64,000 bases of DNA from NCBI RefSeq assembly GCF_020907985.1, contig NZ_JAJJPA010000029.1, forward strand, positions 1 through 64,000, written 5' to 3'. Below are positions 32,768-41,218 of this stretch, piece after piece (positions within the stretch are counted from its first letter, which is position 1; each line of letters begins with the position of its first letter). This DNA comes from Kitasatospora humi (GTDB taxonomy: Bacteria; Actinomycetota; Actinomycetes; Streptomycetales; Streptomycetaceae). Position numbers and translations under genes: made by a program. The notes under the pieces were generated by a model, which saw only the letters and a program-made list of their open reading frames with translations, did not search any database and was not told where the DNA came from.

Positions 32768-33262
32768 ATGTCTTTTCTCCGCCGACGTTCCGGCACCCCC
32801 GCGGGCCCGGACTTCGACGTGCTCGCCATGGACCCGGGTGACTGGCCGGGGCTCTTCGGTGCCGCGGTGATGTCCGGCCCGGACGGTTCCTGCCAGGGGA
32901 TCTTCCTGCGCTACGACCTGTTCGGCGGCCGCGGTCCCGCGATGTTCATCGGCAACCTGCCGGAGGGCTCGCCGGCCCGGGACACCCCCGACGGCGTCCC
33001 GTTCGAGGTCAGACAGCTGCTCGCGGCGCTGGAGGTCGAGGAGCCGGTGGACTTCGTCTCGGCGGAGGACTTCCCGGTGATGCTCCGGGACGACCTGCTG
33101 ATCGTGAAGAAGATCAAGGTCTCCGAGGAGCGGGTGTTCTGCGCCCAGTTCGACCGCAGCGACCAGGTGCAGGTCACCATCGCCTCCTGGGACCGCCCGA
33201 TCGCGGACGATCTGTACCAGCTGCTCAAGCCGCTGCCGGCAGATCTCTTCCAGCAGGGCTGA
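32768..33262 (+). CDS. Conserved hypothetical protein
   Basis: A 164-aa soluble protein with no family I can name. It is compact and well folded by composition (LAMDPGDWPGLFGAAVMSGPDG, then FLRYDLFGGRGPAMFIGNLP), with a charged helical middle (FEVRQLLAALEVEEPVDFVSAEDFPVMLRDDLLIVKKIKVSEE) and no membrane or signal sequence. The ATG start follows a leaderless box TACCAT by six bases. Codon use matches neighbouring genes. It is flanked by large intergenic space on the left and the dehydrogenase-fold gene on the right. Confidence 0.6.
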   Translation: MSFLRRRSGTPAGPDFDVLAMDPGDWPGLFGAAVMSGPDGSCQGIFLRYDLFGGRGPAMFIGNLPEGSPARDTPDGVPFEVRQLLAALEVEEPVDFVSAEDFPVMLRDDLLIVKKIKVSEERVFCAQFDRSDQVQVTIASWDRPIADDLYQLLKPLPADLFQQG

Positions 33263-33404
33263 CGGCGGGGACGAGTCGGGGTCGGGGGGCCGCTGCGCGC
33301 CTTTCGGCCATTCCGCACGCCCCCGTCATGCGTACGCCCACCACCGCGCGGCGCGCCCCCGGGTCGGTCGTCGCGCCCCAGCCGGCCCCCGGAGGCAGCG
33401 AGCG

Positions 33405-34580
33405 ATGACCAACCCCCAGACCGACACCCGCCCCCCGGCCACCCTGCCGGTGACGCTCCACGGACTGCCGCGGGTGGTCGACCTGCTGGCGGCCCGCGCG
33501 GAGGAGCACGACCGGGACGCGACCTTCCCGTACCAGGGCGTCGAGGCGGTGCACGAGATAGGCCTGCTGACCTTGACGGTCGGTCAGCAGTACGGCGGTC
33601 CCGGGGCCGGCCTGGCCGAGGTCGTCGAGGTGCTGGCCGAACTCGGCCGCGGCGACGCCTCGGTGGCCCTGCTCGCCGCCAACACCCTGCTGCACCACGC
33701 CGAGCAGGCCCGCACCGGCGGGTGGCCGGATCCCGTCTACCGACGCCTGCTGGCCGAATCGCGCCGCGGCCCGGCCCTGCTGGCCGCGGTGGACGCCACC
33801 GCGGCACCGCTGATCGCCCGACCCGGTCCGCCAGGGGCGCTCCGGCCGAAGACCGGGGGAGGCTGGCGGCTCAGCGGCCGACTGGCCGGCTGCCCCGGCG
33901 CCGAAGCGCTGGCCTGGCTGGTGGTCCGGGCCCGCACCGCCGAGCCGCAGCCGCGCACCGGCACCTTCCTGGTCCGCGCCGACAGCCCCGGCCTGGAGGT
34001 CGACCCGGTCGGCGACCAGCTCGGGCTGCGCGCCGCCACCTGCCACCAACTGCTCTTCACCGAGGTGTCGGTGCCCGCCGAGCTGGTGACCGGAACGGGC
34101 CCGGACGACGCCGACTCCGCGACCACCACCGCCTGGCGGGAGCTGGCGCTGGCCGCCGTGCAGATCGGCGTGGGCCGGGCGGCCCGGGACTGGCTGGTCG
34201 GCTTCCTGAACCGGCGCACGCCGGACGGCTCCGCCGAGCCCCTGGGCGCGCTGCCGCGCTACCAGGCCGCACTGGGCGAGCTGGAGGGCGCGCTGATCGG
34301 CGCGGAGGAGATGGTGGCCGGGCTTGCCGGTCGGATCGACGCCGGTGACCAGGCGGCAGTGGCCCGCAGCGGCCCGGCCCACCTGCTGGTCTGCCGCGCG
34401 GTGGTCGACGCCGTCCGGTCGGCCGTGGAGCTGACCGGCAGCACCGGCCTGAGCCGCCGTCAGCCGCTGGAACGCCAGCTGCGCGACGCGCTCAGCGGCC
34501 CGATGCACGGTCGCCCCCCGCAGACCGTGCTGGAGACCGCCGGGCGCGCCGCGCTGGACCGCGCACGGGCGCGCTCCTGA
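33405..34580 (+). CDS. Acyl-CoA dehydrogenase-fold flavoprotein
   Basis: A 391-aa protein with the acyl-CoA dehydrogenase fold. It has an N-terminal helical domain (PYQGVEAVHEIGLLTLTVGQQYGG, LAELGRGDASVALLAANTLLHH), a middle beta domain (GGGWRLSGRLAGCPGAEALAWLVVRARTA, DQLGLRAATCHQLLFTEVSVPAELV) and a C-terminal helical bundle ending TGSTGLSRRQPLERQLRDALSG. The LSRRQPLERQLRDALSGPMHG end resembles the DszC/monooxygenase-like branch, which uses reduced flavin with oxygen, as much as true dehydrogenases; the catalytic Glu is not obvious. ATG 33405 is used. It converges with the phosphotransferase gene nine bases away. Confidence 0.7.
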   Translation: MTNPQTDTRPPATLPVTLHGLPRVVDLLAARAEEHDRDATFPYQGVEAVHEIGLLTLTVGQQYGGPGAGLAEVVEVLAELGRGDASVALLAANTLLHHAEQARTGGWPDPVYRRLLAESRRGPALLAAVDATAAPLIARPGPPGALRPKTGGGWRLSGRLAGCPGAEALAWLVVRARTAEPQPRTGTFLVRADSPGLEVDPVGDQLGLRAATCHQLLFTEVSVPAELVTGTGPDDADSATTTAWRELALAAVQIGVGRAARDWLVGFLNRRTPDGSAEPLGALPRYQAALGELEGALIGAEEMVAGLAGRIDAGDQAAVARSGPAHLLVCRAVVDAVRSAVELTGSTGLSRRQPLERQLRDALSGPMHGRPPQTVLETAGRAALDRARARS

Positions 34581-34589
34581 CCGGACCGG

Positions 34590-35723
34590 TCAGCGGGTCC
34601 CCACCGCGGCCCGGACCGCGCGCCGCGCCAGCGCCGCGTCGTCGTACAGCCGGCGGATCATCAGCCGCTGCTCCTCACCGGCGCCCGGCACGTCGTAGAT
34701 CCGCAGCTCGCGCATCAGCACCAGCACCAGGTTGACCAGGAACGCGTCCCGGGCCAGGGTGCCGCCGGACTGGGCCAGCTGGCTGATCTGCCGGCGGGCG
34801 GCGGTGTCCGCGGAGAGCACGCTCCACAGCACCGCCAGGTCGTAGCCCGGCAGGTACCAGCCGGCCTGCTCCCAGTCGAGCAGGACCGGGCCCGACGGCG
34901 CCAGCATGATGTTGCTCAGCAGGGCGTCGCCGTGGCAGAGCTGCCAGCCGGTGTGCGACAGGCCGTGCAGCAGTTGGCGCAGATCGCCGGCGTCCCGGTC
35001 GGTCAGCTGGCCGACCGAGTGGTAGCGGCCGATCTCGAACTGGTAGTCCAGCGGCTGCTGGAAGACGTCGGTCGGCGGGCGCCACAGGTTGAACGCCCGC
35101 ACCGCGCCCAGTACGGCCCGCACCTCGCCCGGGGTCGGCGCGTCGGCCGGGTGCCGTTCGAGTGCCGCGATCCGGCCGGGGATCCGCTCGATCACCAGCA
35201 CGCAGCGGTCGTGGTCGGCGGCCACCAGGCGGGGCATCCGGACCGGCGGGCGGTGCCGCACGAAGGCGCGGTAGACGGCGACCTCGCGGCGGAACCGCTC
35301 CACCAGGAGCGCCCGGTTGTCGCCCTGCACGGCCTGCGGGGAGAGGCACTTGGCGACCACGGGGGTCCGCCCGATGAGCCCGGTGATCAGGATGTGCGCG
35401 GCGTCCTCGCGCAGCACCTGACGCGCCGAGAACGCGGGACATATCCGCGTGACGTGGGCCAGCGCGGACCGCACCGACGGCGCCGCCAGTGCGGCGTTGT
35501 CGACCCGGCCCCACCCCTCGGACACCGGAACGGACTGGGGCGTACGGGGGCGCAGCAGGCGCTCACCGGCGCGCGGGACGAATCCCGGTGCCTCGATGCG
35601 CCCCACTGGGCGGGCCGGGGGGAGTGCGGGCCTCAGTCCGGGCCGGCGCACCGTCCCGGCGGCCGGCGGCCGTGGCGCGGTGCCGACCCGGGACGCGGTG
35701 GGGGAAGTCGCTGAGGAGTACAT
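34590..35723 (-). CDS. APH-family phosphotransferase (kinase-like) protein
   Basis: A 377-aa protein. Residues 130-350 form an aminoglycoside-phosphotransferase/choline-kinase-like domain with an ATP-binding region (VVAKCLS), catalytic loop LCHGDALLSNIML and metal-binding LLDWEQAGW. The first ~100 residues are a Pro/Arg-rich unstructured extension (MYSSATSPTASRVGTAPRPP). The substrate may be a small molecule or an antibiotic. Start ATG 35723; codon use is weak in the extension, so a later start is possible. The palindrome TGGCATATGACA lies 29 bases upstream of the start, shared in type with the NsdA-like gene's promoter. Confidence 0.75.
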   Translation of the reverse strand: MYSSATSPTASRVGTAPRPPAAGTVRRPGLRPALPPARPVGRIEAPGFVPRAGERLLRPRTPQSVPVSEGWGRVDNAALAAPSVRSALAHVTRICPAFSARQVLREDAAHILITGLIGRTPVVAKCLSPQAVQGDNRALLVERFRREVAVYRAFVRHRPPVRMPRLVAADHDRCVLVIERIPGRIAALERHPADAPTPGEVRAVLGAVRAFNLWRPPTDVFQQPLDYQFEIGRYHSVGQLTDRDAGDLRQLLHGLSHTGWQLCHGDALLSNIMLAPSGPVLLDWEQAGWYLPGYDLAVLWSVLSADTAARRQISQLAQSGGTLARDAFLVNLVLVLMRELRIYDVPGAGEEQRLMIRRLYDDAALARRAVRAAVGTR

Positions 35724-35751
35724 GAGGGGGCGGATTTCCCTTCCTTGCCGA

Positions 35752-35763
35752 TGGCATATGACA
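35752..35763. promoter_or_regulatory. TGGCATATGACA candidate operator
   Basis: An 11-of-12 match to the palindrome TGGCATATGCCA, 29 bases upstream of the phosphotransferase start. The core CATATG is rare in this GC-rich DNA. Confidence 0.5.
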
Positions 35764-36180
35764 GCCAAGGCGGGGGCCCTGGCGAGGTCGACTGGCGGCG
35801 TACGCCGGGGCCACAGGGGAGTGTGCCGGCGCACCAAGGAGTGCGGATCCGAGCGGTCGCCACCCGCGCTGGGTGGGGTGGGCGGGCGACCGCGCCGGGG
35901 CGGGCACCCGGGTCGACCCCGGCCGGCCGGACCGCTCGGCGCACCCTGGGGAAATGCGCCGGTCGGACCGGTCGGCCGGGAGCGGCGCCAGGCGCGCCAC
36001 CCCTGTGCGCCACCCCTGCCCCCGGGCCGCCGAAGCGGTCCGCGGGCGACCCCGAGAGGCCGTGGGGCCCGCATTCCCGGGCCAGTTGACCCGGTGCGTG
36101 GTGGCGCATTCCTACCTGACACCCAGGGAGGGCTGGCTTGCCAGTTGGCGCGGCCTGGCGAAGCCTGGCGAATGCTCGCG

Positions 36181-36192
36181 TGGCACATGACA
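36181..36192. promoter_or_regulatory. TGGCACATGACA candidate operator
   Basis: A 10-of-12 match to TGGCATATGCCA; it shares TGGCA-YATGACAGC with the site at 35752. It lies seven bases before the -10 box TAGGCT of the NsdA-like gene, a position suited to repression or autoregulation. Confidence 0.5.
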
Positions 36193-36235
36193 GCTCGTTA
36201 GGCTCGGCCTCAGCCGAGACCCTGGGGGCTTGAGA

Positions 36236-37702
36236 GTGGGCAAGGGACCCAACACCCGACTCGCCGATCTGTTCGAACTGACCGGATGGTCCAAGGGTGA
36301 ACTGGCTCGGCTGGTCAACCGGCGCGGTGCGGCGATCGGACAGCAGCAACTGTCCACCGACACCTCGCGGGTGCGGCGCTGGATCGAACGGGGCGAGGTC
36401 CCGCGCGATCCGGTACCGATGCTGTTGGCCGCCGTGTTCACCGAGCGACTCGGCCGTGTCGTCTCCATCGAGGACCTCGGCCTGGCCCGGCGGCAGCGGA
36501 CCACTGCGACCCCCGCACCCGGGGGCGCGACCCCTGAGCCGGATCGCACGGCGGAGATCCTCACCGAGTACACCGGAATGGATCTCATGCTCAATCGACG
36601 CGGACACATCGAAGCGGGCCCGGAGTTGCCGGGCACCGGCGTCATCCCCGACTCGCTCTACTCCTGGCTCTCCGGAGCCTCCGTCGCCTGGGTCGCCGCG
36701 CGCCCCGGACCGCGGCAGCTGATCACCCCCACCGCCACCCGCCTGATCGCCGACGTCTACGAACCCGGCCCAGCCGGACCGGAGGAGGTCGCGGCGCTGG
36801 AGCACTCCTACGAGGTGTTCCGGGCCTGGGACGCCGCACGCGGCGGCGGCCTGCAGCGCAAGGCCGTGATCGGCCAACTCAACGAGGTCGGCGGCCTGCT
36901 GACCCACCATCACCCGCCCGAGCTGGCCCGCCGGCTCTGGCTGGTGGCCGCCAACTTCGCGGTGCTGGCCGGCTGGATGTCGCACGACGTCGGTCTGGAG
37001 CGCACCGCCCAGCGGTACTTCGTGATCGCCGCCCAGGCCGCCAAGGAGGCCGGCGACCGCCCGCGGGCCGCTGAGGCGATCTCCCGCACCGCGCGCCAAC
37101 TGCTGCACCACGGCCGGGGCGCCGAGGCGCTGGAGCTGATGCGGCTGGCCCGGACCGCCGGCGACGGCATGGCACCGCGCACCCGGGCGATGCTCAACAC
37201 CGTGGAGGCCTGGGCCCAGGCCACCCTGGGCAACCGCGAGGAGGTGGCGCGGCTCCTCGGTGAGGCCGAGGAGTACTTCGTGCTCGACTCGGACGAGCCG
37301 CAGCCGGTCTGGATGCAGTCCTTCAACGAGTCCGAGCTGCACGGGATGGAGTTCCTCGTCCACCGCACCCTGGCGGAGCACGACCCGCGCGCGGTGCGGC
37401 CGGCGCTCACCCACGCCGCGGCGGCGATGGGCCTGCGGGCCACCGAAGGGCAGGAGCGGTCCACCCTGCTCGACCTGGTGACGCTGGCCTCCGTGCAGTG
37501 GCTCGCCGGGGAGCCGGACGCGGCCCGGGAGACGGCCACCACCGCGCTGGCCAAGATCGGTGACACCTCGTCACGCCGCACCTGGGACCGGCTGCGCCAG
37601 ATGTACCGGCTCTCCGAACGGTACGCGGGGGAGCGGCCGGTGGCCGAGCTGCGGGCACAGATCAGGGCGGCGGTTCCGCCGAGCCGCCGCCCTGCCGAAT
37701 AG
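36236..37702 (+). CDS. NsdA-like TPR regulator
   Basis: A 488-aa protein very similar in layout to NsdA, a streptomycete negative regulator of differentiation and antibiotic production. It has an N-terminal HTH-like domain (LADLFELTGWSKGELARLVNRR, then STDTSRVRRWIERGEVPRDPVPMLLAAVFTERLGRVVSIEDLGL), an ATPA linker, and a TPR-rich helical part (HSYEVFRAWDAARGGGLQRKAVIGQLNEVGGLL, GWMSHDVGLERTAQRYFVIAAQAAKEAGD). I prefer GTG 36236 over TTG 36230 because the purine-rich RBS GGGGGCTTGA spaces better. It may recognise the nearby TGGCATATGCCA sites; that is inferred. Confidence 0.8.
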   Translation: MGKGPNTRLADLFELTGWSKGELARLVNRRGAAIGQQQLSTDTSRVRRWIERGEVPRDPVPMLLAAVFTERLGRVVSIEDLGLARRQRTTATPAPGGATPEPDRTAEILTEYTGMDLMLNRRGHIEAGPELPGTGVIPDSLYSWLSGASVAWVAARPGPRQLITPTATRLIADVYEPGPAGPEEVAALEHSYEVFRAWDAARGGGLQRKAVIGQLNEVGGLLTHHHPPELARRLWLVAANFAVLAGWMSHDVGLERTAQRYFVIAAQAAKEAGDRPRAAEAISRTARQLLHHGRGAEALELMRLARTAGDGMAPRTRAMLNTVEAWAQATLGNREEVARLLGEAEEYFVLDSDEPQPVWMQSFNESELHGMEFLVHRTLAEHDPRAVRPALTHAAAAMGLRATEGQERSTLLDLVTLASVQWLAGEPDAARETATTALAKIGDTSSRRTWDRLRQMYRLSERYAGERPVAELRAQIRAAVPPSRRPAE

Positions 37703-37712
37703 CCCCCGGGCT

Positions 37713-37889
37713 TCAGAGACTGTCGACACCCGCGGTGTGCACCTGGTCCCAGGCCTCCTGGACGTAGCGCTCGCGCTCCACCAGGGACAGGGCCGGGAAG
37801 TACTCCTTCAGCCGCTCGACCACGACGTTCTCCGGCTCGTGGCACTCGTGCAGCAGGAACGCGGCCTTGTGAAGAATCTGCTTGTCCAT
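37713..37889 (-). CDS. Small 58-aa conserved-looking protein
   Basis: A 58-aa protein beginning MDKQILHKAAFLLHECHEP and ending EAWDQVHTAGVDSL. It is helical, without membrane segments, and contains one Cys and two His in LLHECHEP. GGGAGGA lies about eight bases before ATG 37889, and codon use fits, so it is likely real despite its size. No family is recognised. It converges with the NsdA-like gene (10-base gap). Its promoter region contains a CATATG core (37946-37951), loosely like the NsdA-linked sites, and a 46-bp tandem repeat. Confidence 0.65.
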   Translation of the reverse strand: MDKQILHKAAFLLHECHEPENVVVERLKEYFPALSLVERERYVQEAWDQVHTAGVDSL

Positions 37890-37980
37890 CGGAACGGTCC
37901 TCCCTTGGTGCAGGTCCGCCCTGTTGCCGACACTGCGGCCGACAGCATATGTGCGCTGTTCGGCAAGCATTGCGCGGGGG

Positions 37981-38101
37981 CGCGGGCAGGCGTTCGAGGG
38001 GGTGCGGTGCAGGGATGCGGCGGAGGCGTGGGCAGGCGTTCGAGGGGGTTGGCGGCAGGGACGCGGCGGAGGCGCGGCAGGCGTTCGAGGAGGTGCGGCA
38101 C
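37981..38101. repeat. 46-bp tandem repeat, two full copies plus part
   Basis: Copies begin at 37981, 38027 and 38073, sharing GGCAGGCGTTCGAGG. They sit between the 58-aa gene and the PAS-like gene. The repeat is intergenic; frames crossing it show no plausible protein. Confidence 0.7.
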
Positions 38102-38154
38102 ACGGATCCGACGGGTGCGCGGCACCGTGCCGCCCGCTTCGCGGGGCGTCTCGG

Positions 38155-38514
38155 TCAGACCGCGCCCAGCACCATGCGCAGCGCGACCACCTGGCCGTCC
38201 GCGCCTCGGTCGGCCCGGCCGGTGCAGGCCACGGCCCGGGCGCTCGGGGAGTCGGCGATCCGCAGCACACCCGCCACCGGGCGCCCGTGCACCAGGGCCT
38301 CGGTGACCATCCGGCGCAGCACCGGGCGGTCCTCGGCCAGCAGCTGACCGGGCAGCTCGTCAAGGGTGAGCGGGCCGAGCGCCGGGTCCCTGGCCAGCAG
38401 CCGGTAGGCGGCCGGGGACCACCGCACGGCGTCCCGGACCAGGTCCCATTCGACGGCCGCCGTCTCCTGGACCGGGGCCGGTGCGGCCGCTGTACGCAGC
38501 GGATGGTGGCTCAT
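38155..38514 (-). CDS. PAS-like small sensor-domain protein
   Basis: A 119-aa protein with a PAS-fold-like core: VEWDLVRDAVRWSPAAYRLLARDP, then DELPGQLLAEDRPVLRRMVTEALVHGRPVAGVLRI, the alternation seen in PAS_3 domains. No HTH, kinase or transmembrane part is attached, so it could be a lone sensor or adaptor. ATG 38514 is the first start. The 46-bp repeats lie beyond its 3' end, and its promoter region overlaps the upstream region of the divergent HEAT-repeat gene. Confidence 0.55.
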   Translation of the reverse strand: MSHHPLRTAAAPAPVQETAAVEWDLVRDAVRWSPAAYRLLARDPALGPLTLDELPGQLLAEDRPVLRRMVTEALVHGRPVAGVLRIADSPSARAVACTGRADRGADGQVVALRMVLGAV

Positions 38515-38621
38515 CAGCCGTCCCGTCGGTGAGGTTCGGATCGCGGATTGCCGTGAGACGACTGTCTCACAAGATCACGCAGCGTGTGGACAGAATGACA
38601 GAGCTGATTGGAAAACTCATC

Positions 38622-38633
38622 TGGCATATGCCA
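38622..38633. promoter_or_regulatory. Perfect palindrome TGGCATATGCCA
   Basis: A perfect 12-bp dyad upstream of the HEAT-repeat gene, matching the two sites at 35752 and 36181. A TAACCT box (about 38689) lies downstream of it. It is the best example of the motif in the window. Confidence 0.5.
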
Positions 38634-38795
38634 AACGTCCCGGATCCGACTGCGCGCGGCACTGTGTGCATACCGGGCAGGCAGGCGGTAACCTACGGTG
38701 CTTCCGGCGCCCGGGCGCCCGCACGACCAGACCAAACAGACCCCGGCGACGGAAATCCCGTTGCCACGACGACCGCCGCAACGGATGCTGACCTC

Positions 38796-40220
38796 ATGTT
38801 CGAGCCCGTGATAGCCCCCAGTGCCAGCCTCCTCGGCTTGCTCCAAAGAGGACGCGGCGACGGGCAGCTGCATGCGCTCGCAGCCGACCGTGACGAAGCG
38901 ATCGCCGCCCTCGAGGAGTGTGTCACCAGCGACCCGCGCACCGACTGGCAGGTCGAGAACCGCTCCCTCTACTACGCCCGGGTCTACATGGACCTGGAAG
39001 CTCCGCTCGGCGGCATCGAGCGGCATCTCACCTGCCCCGACGACCTCACCGACCCCGACGAGCACCGCACCGGCCTGGCCCTCTCGGTCCTCGGCCACCT
39101 GGCCGGCTACGGCCGCCGGGACGCGCTGCTGCTGCTGCGCCAGTACGCGGCCACCGGCAGCAACTGGACCTGGGCGCTCGACGAGCTGGCGCTGCGCGAC
39201 GACGACGCGGCACTGCTCGCGCTGGCCCCCGCCGTGCTGCGGCGGTTCCCCGCCGACCCGCAGGGCGACGCCGAGCTGCGGGCCGCGATCCGCGGCGCCT
39301 ACGAACCGCGGCCCTGGCGGCTCTGGGCCGGCCACCACCCCCGGGTCGCCGCCGCCAGTGAGCAGTCCCCGTTCGACGTGTGGCAGCGGCAGTTCCAGCG
39401 CCCGGCGGTGACGCCCGGCTGGAGCGTGGCCGACGTGCTCGCCTGGGCCGAGCAGTGCGAACCGGAGCCGGGCGCCGTGGAGCGCCGGGCCGCCGCCGCG
39501 GCCCGCTGCCTGGCCGCCGTCGCCCGACCCGAGGACCGCGAACTGCTGCACACCGCCGCCCGCGACGGTGCCGAGGGCCCGCGCCGAGCCGCCCTGCGCT
39601 ACCTGGCCGACCAGGACGACCCCGCGCTGCCCGCGCTGATCGAGGCCGCCGTGGCCGCCGCCGACCAGCGGGTGGTCGCCGCGGCACTGGACACCGTGGG
39701 CCGGATGCGCGGCGCGCAGGCGCTGCCGGCCGCCCGCCGCTGGGCCGACCCGGCCACCGGCGGCGCGGACAGCGCGCTCAGCGAGGCCGCGGTGCTGCTG
39801 CTCGCCGACATCGGCGTGGCGTGCGTCGCGCACGCGGTGGTCAACGGGCTGCGACGCTGGCTCCAGGCGCACGGGGTGCGCGGCGCGGGGCTGGCCTCGC
39901 TGGTCGACGGTGCGGGGCGGCTGGCCGCCGCCGACGCCGTGCCCGCGCTGCGGCACGTCTACGGGGAGGCCGCCTCCTCGGACCTGCGCGGTCGGGCCGC
40001 CCAGGCGCTGGCCCTCACCGACCCCTACTTCGCCTGCGGCCCCGCCGTGGAGTGCCTGTGGGACTGCGAGGAGGCGACCCGTGAGCTGGCCGCCCGCCAC
40101 GTGGTGACCACCGGGGACGCCCGGGTGCTGGAGCGCCTGCGCCGGCTGGCCGCCGACCCGGCCGAGGAGGCCGAAGTGCACGCCGCGGTACGAGGGCGCC
40201 TCACGGCCCGGGACCGCTAG
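38796..40220 (+). CDS. HEAT-repeat protein
   Basis: A 474-aa solenoid protein. I recall a streptomycete family that starts FEPVIAPSASLLGLLQRGRGDG and continues DWQVENRSLYYARVYMDLEAPLGGIERHL. Later helical repeats include GRRDALLLLRQYAATGSNWTWALDELALRDDDAALLALAPAVLRRFPADP, RAALRYLADQDDPALPALIEAAV and SSDLRGRAAQALALTDPYFACGPAVECLWDCEEATRELAARHV. It is probably a scaffold or adaptor protein; the function is unknown. ATG 38796 is chosen by conservation, and the upstream region contains the perfect palindrome at 38622. Confidence 0.75.
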   Translation: MFEPVIAPSASLLGLLQRGRGDGQLHALAADRDEAIAALEECVTSDPRTDWQVENRSLYYARVYMDLEAPLGGIERHLTCPDDLTDPDEHRTGLALSVLGHLAGYGRRDALLLLRQYAATGSNWTWALDELALRDDDAALLALAPAVLRRFPADPQGDAELRAAIRGAYEPRPWRLWAGHHPRVAAASEQSPFDVWQRQFQRPAVTPGWSVADVLAWAEQCEPEPGAVERRAAAAARCLAAVARPEDRELLHTAARDGAEGPRRAALRYLADQDDPALPALIEAAVAAADQRVVAAALDTVGRMRGAQALPAARRWADPATGGADSALSEAAVLLLADIGVACVAHAVVNGLRRWLQAHGVRGAGLASLVDGAGRLAAADAVPALRHVYGEAASSDLRGRAAQALALTDPYFACGPAVECLWDCEEATRELAARHVVTTGDARVLERLRRLAADPAEEAEVHAAVRGRLTARDR

Positions 40221-40467
40221 CGAGCGCCGTCGGTGGCTCCGTGGTGGAGTCGCCGGTGGGCCCGGGGGCTCCTGAGCCGGCCGCTCGCCGAGCCGGCCGG
40301 CCGGCGGCGCGCTGCTTGAGCAGCGTCCGTTGGCATCTCACGCCCCATCACGCCAAGTGGCGCCCGAGCCCGCCGAAGATCCGGCGTGCCGACTCCCAGC
40401 GGAGACGTGGCGCCCGACCACCCGGAAGGCCCACCTGATCGCGGCGGCCCGGGCCGGCGGCGGCTCC

Positions 40468-40473
40468 TAGGAT
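40468..40473 (+). promoter_or_regulatory. -10 box of a leaderless promoter
   Basis: TAGGAT stands seven bases before ATG 40481 of the VOC gene, in the spacing found at other leaderless starts of this window. Confidence 0.45.
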
Positions 40474-40480
40474 CTGCGGC

Positions 40481-41218
40481 ATGGCAACACGACTTGTGCA
40501 GATCAACATGAAGGCCCGGGACGACTCCGCGCTCGGCCGGTTCTGGGCGGAGGCACTCGGTTGGGGCGTCGACAGCGAGGGCCCCGGCGTGACCAACCTC
40601 GAACCCGTGGGCTTCGACTACCCCGACCCGGTGGCCGTCTGCATCGACATCGTCGCCCACCCGGAACCCAAAACGGTGAAGAACCGGGTGCACCTCGATC
40701 TGGCCACCAGCTCGACCGCCCATCAGGCGGAGTTGGTCGGACGCCTGACGGATCTCGGTGCGACGCTCGCCGACGTGGGTCAGGGCGACGTCCCCTGGAC
40801 GGTCATGGCCGACCCGGAGGGCAACGAGTTCTGCGTCCTGGAGCCCCGCCCGATCTACCAGGGCACCGGGCCGATCGCCGCGGTGGTGGTCGACTGCACC
40901 GATCCACGAGCGATGGCCCGGTTCTGGGGCGAGGCGATGGACTGGACGCTGCACGAGGTCACCGACGACCGCGCGGCCATGCGCTCCGCCAAGGGCGTCG
41001 GTCCCTACCTGGAGTTCATCCGCACCCCTGACACCAAGAGCGGGTGGAACCGCGTCCACCTGGACGTCCGCCCCTACCCGGGCGACGACCTGGCAGCGGA
41101 GGAGGCCCGACTGCGCGCCCTGGGTGCCACCGACCCCGGTATCGACCAGTCCGCACTCCCCTGGAGGGTCCTGTCCGACCCGGAAGGCAACGAGTTCTGC
41201 CTCCTCACCCCTCGCTGA
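40481..41218 (+). CDS. VOC (glyoxalase-like) two-domain protein
   Basis: A 245-aa protein with two VOC modules. The first is about residues 1-130 (LVQINMKARDDSALGRFWAEALGWGV to VMADPEGNEFCVLEP), the second about 140-245 (AAVVVDCTDPRAMARFWGEAMDWTL to VLSDPEGNEFCLLTP). The duplicated DPEGNEFC ends show an internal repeat. VOC proteins include glyoxalase I, dioxygenases and antibiotic-binding resistance proteins, so no substrate can be given. The C-terminal end overlaps the convergent MerR-PP2C gene by 14 bases. Confidence 0.85.
   Translation: MATRLVQINMKARDDSALGRFWAEALGWGVDSEGPGVTNLEPVGFDYPDPVAVCIDIVAHPEPKTVKNRVHLDLATSSTAHQAELVGRLTDLGATLADVGQGDVPWTVMADPEGNEFCVLEPRPIYQGTGPIAAVVVDCTDPRAMARFWGEAMDWTLHEVTDDRAAMRSAKGVGPYLEFIRTPDTKSGWNRVHLDVRPYPGDDLAAEEARLRALGATDPGIDQSALPWRVLSDPEGNEFCLLTPR

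Larger units (their letters stand above)
35724..36235. other. Divergent intergenic region with NsdA-type sites
   Basis: 512 bases separate the phosphotransferase and NsdA-like genes. They contain TGGCATATGACA (35752-35763), TGGCACATGACA (36181-36192), a TAGGCT -10 box (36199-36204) and the dyad CTCGGC/GCCGAG near 36203-36218. I see no gene. Confidence 0.5.

Noticed and set aside
37936..37954. Fourth NsdA-type operator at CATATG 37946
   Set aside because: Only the core matches; the flanks differ from TGGCATATGCCA, so I mention it but do not list it as a site.
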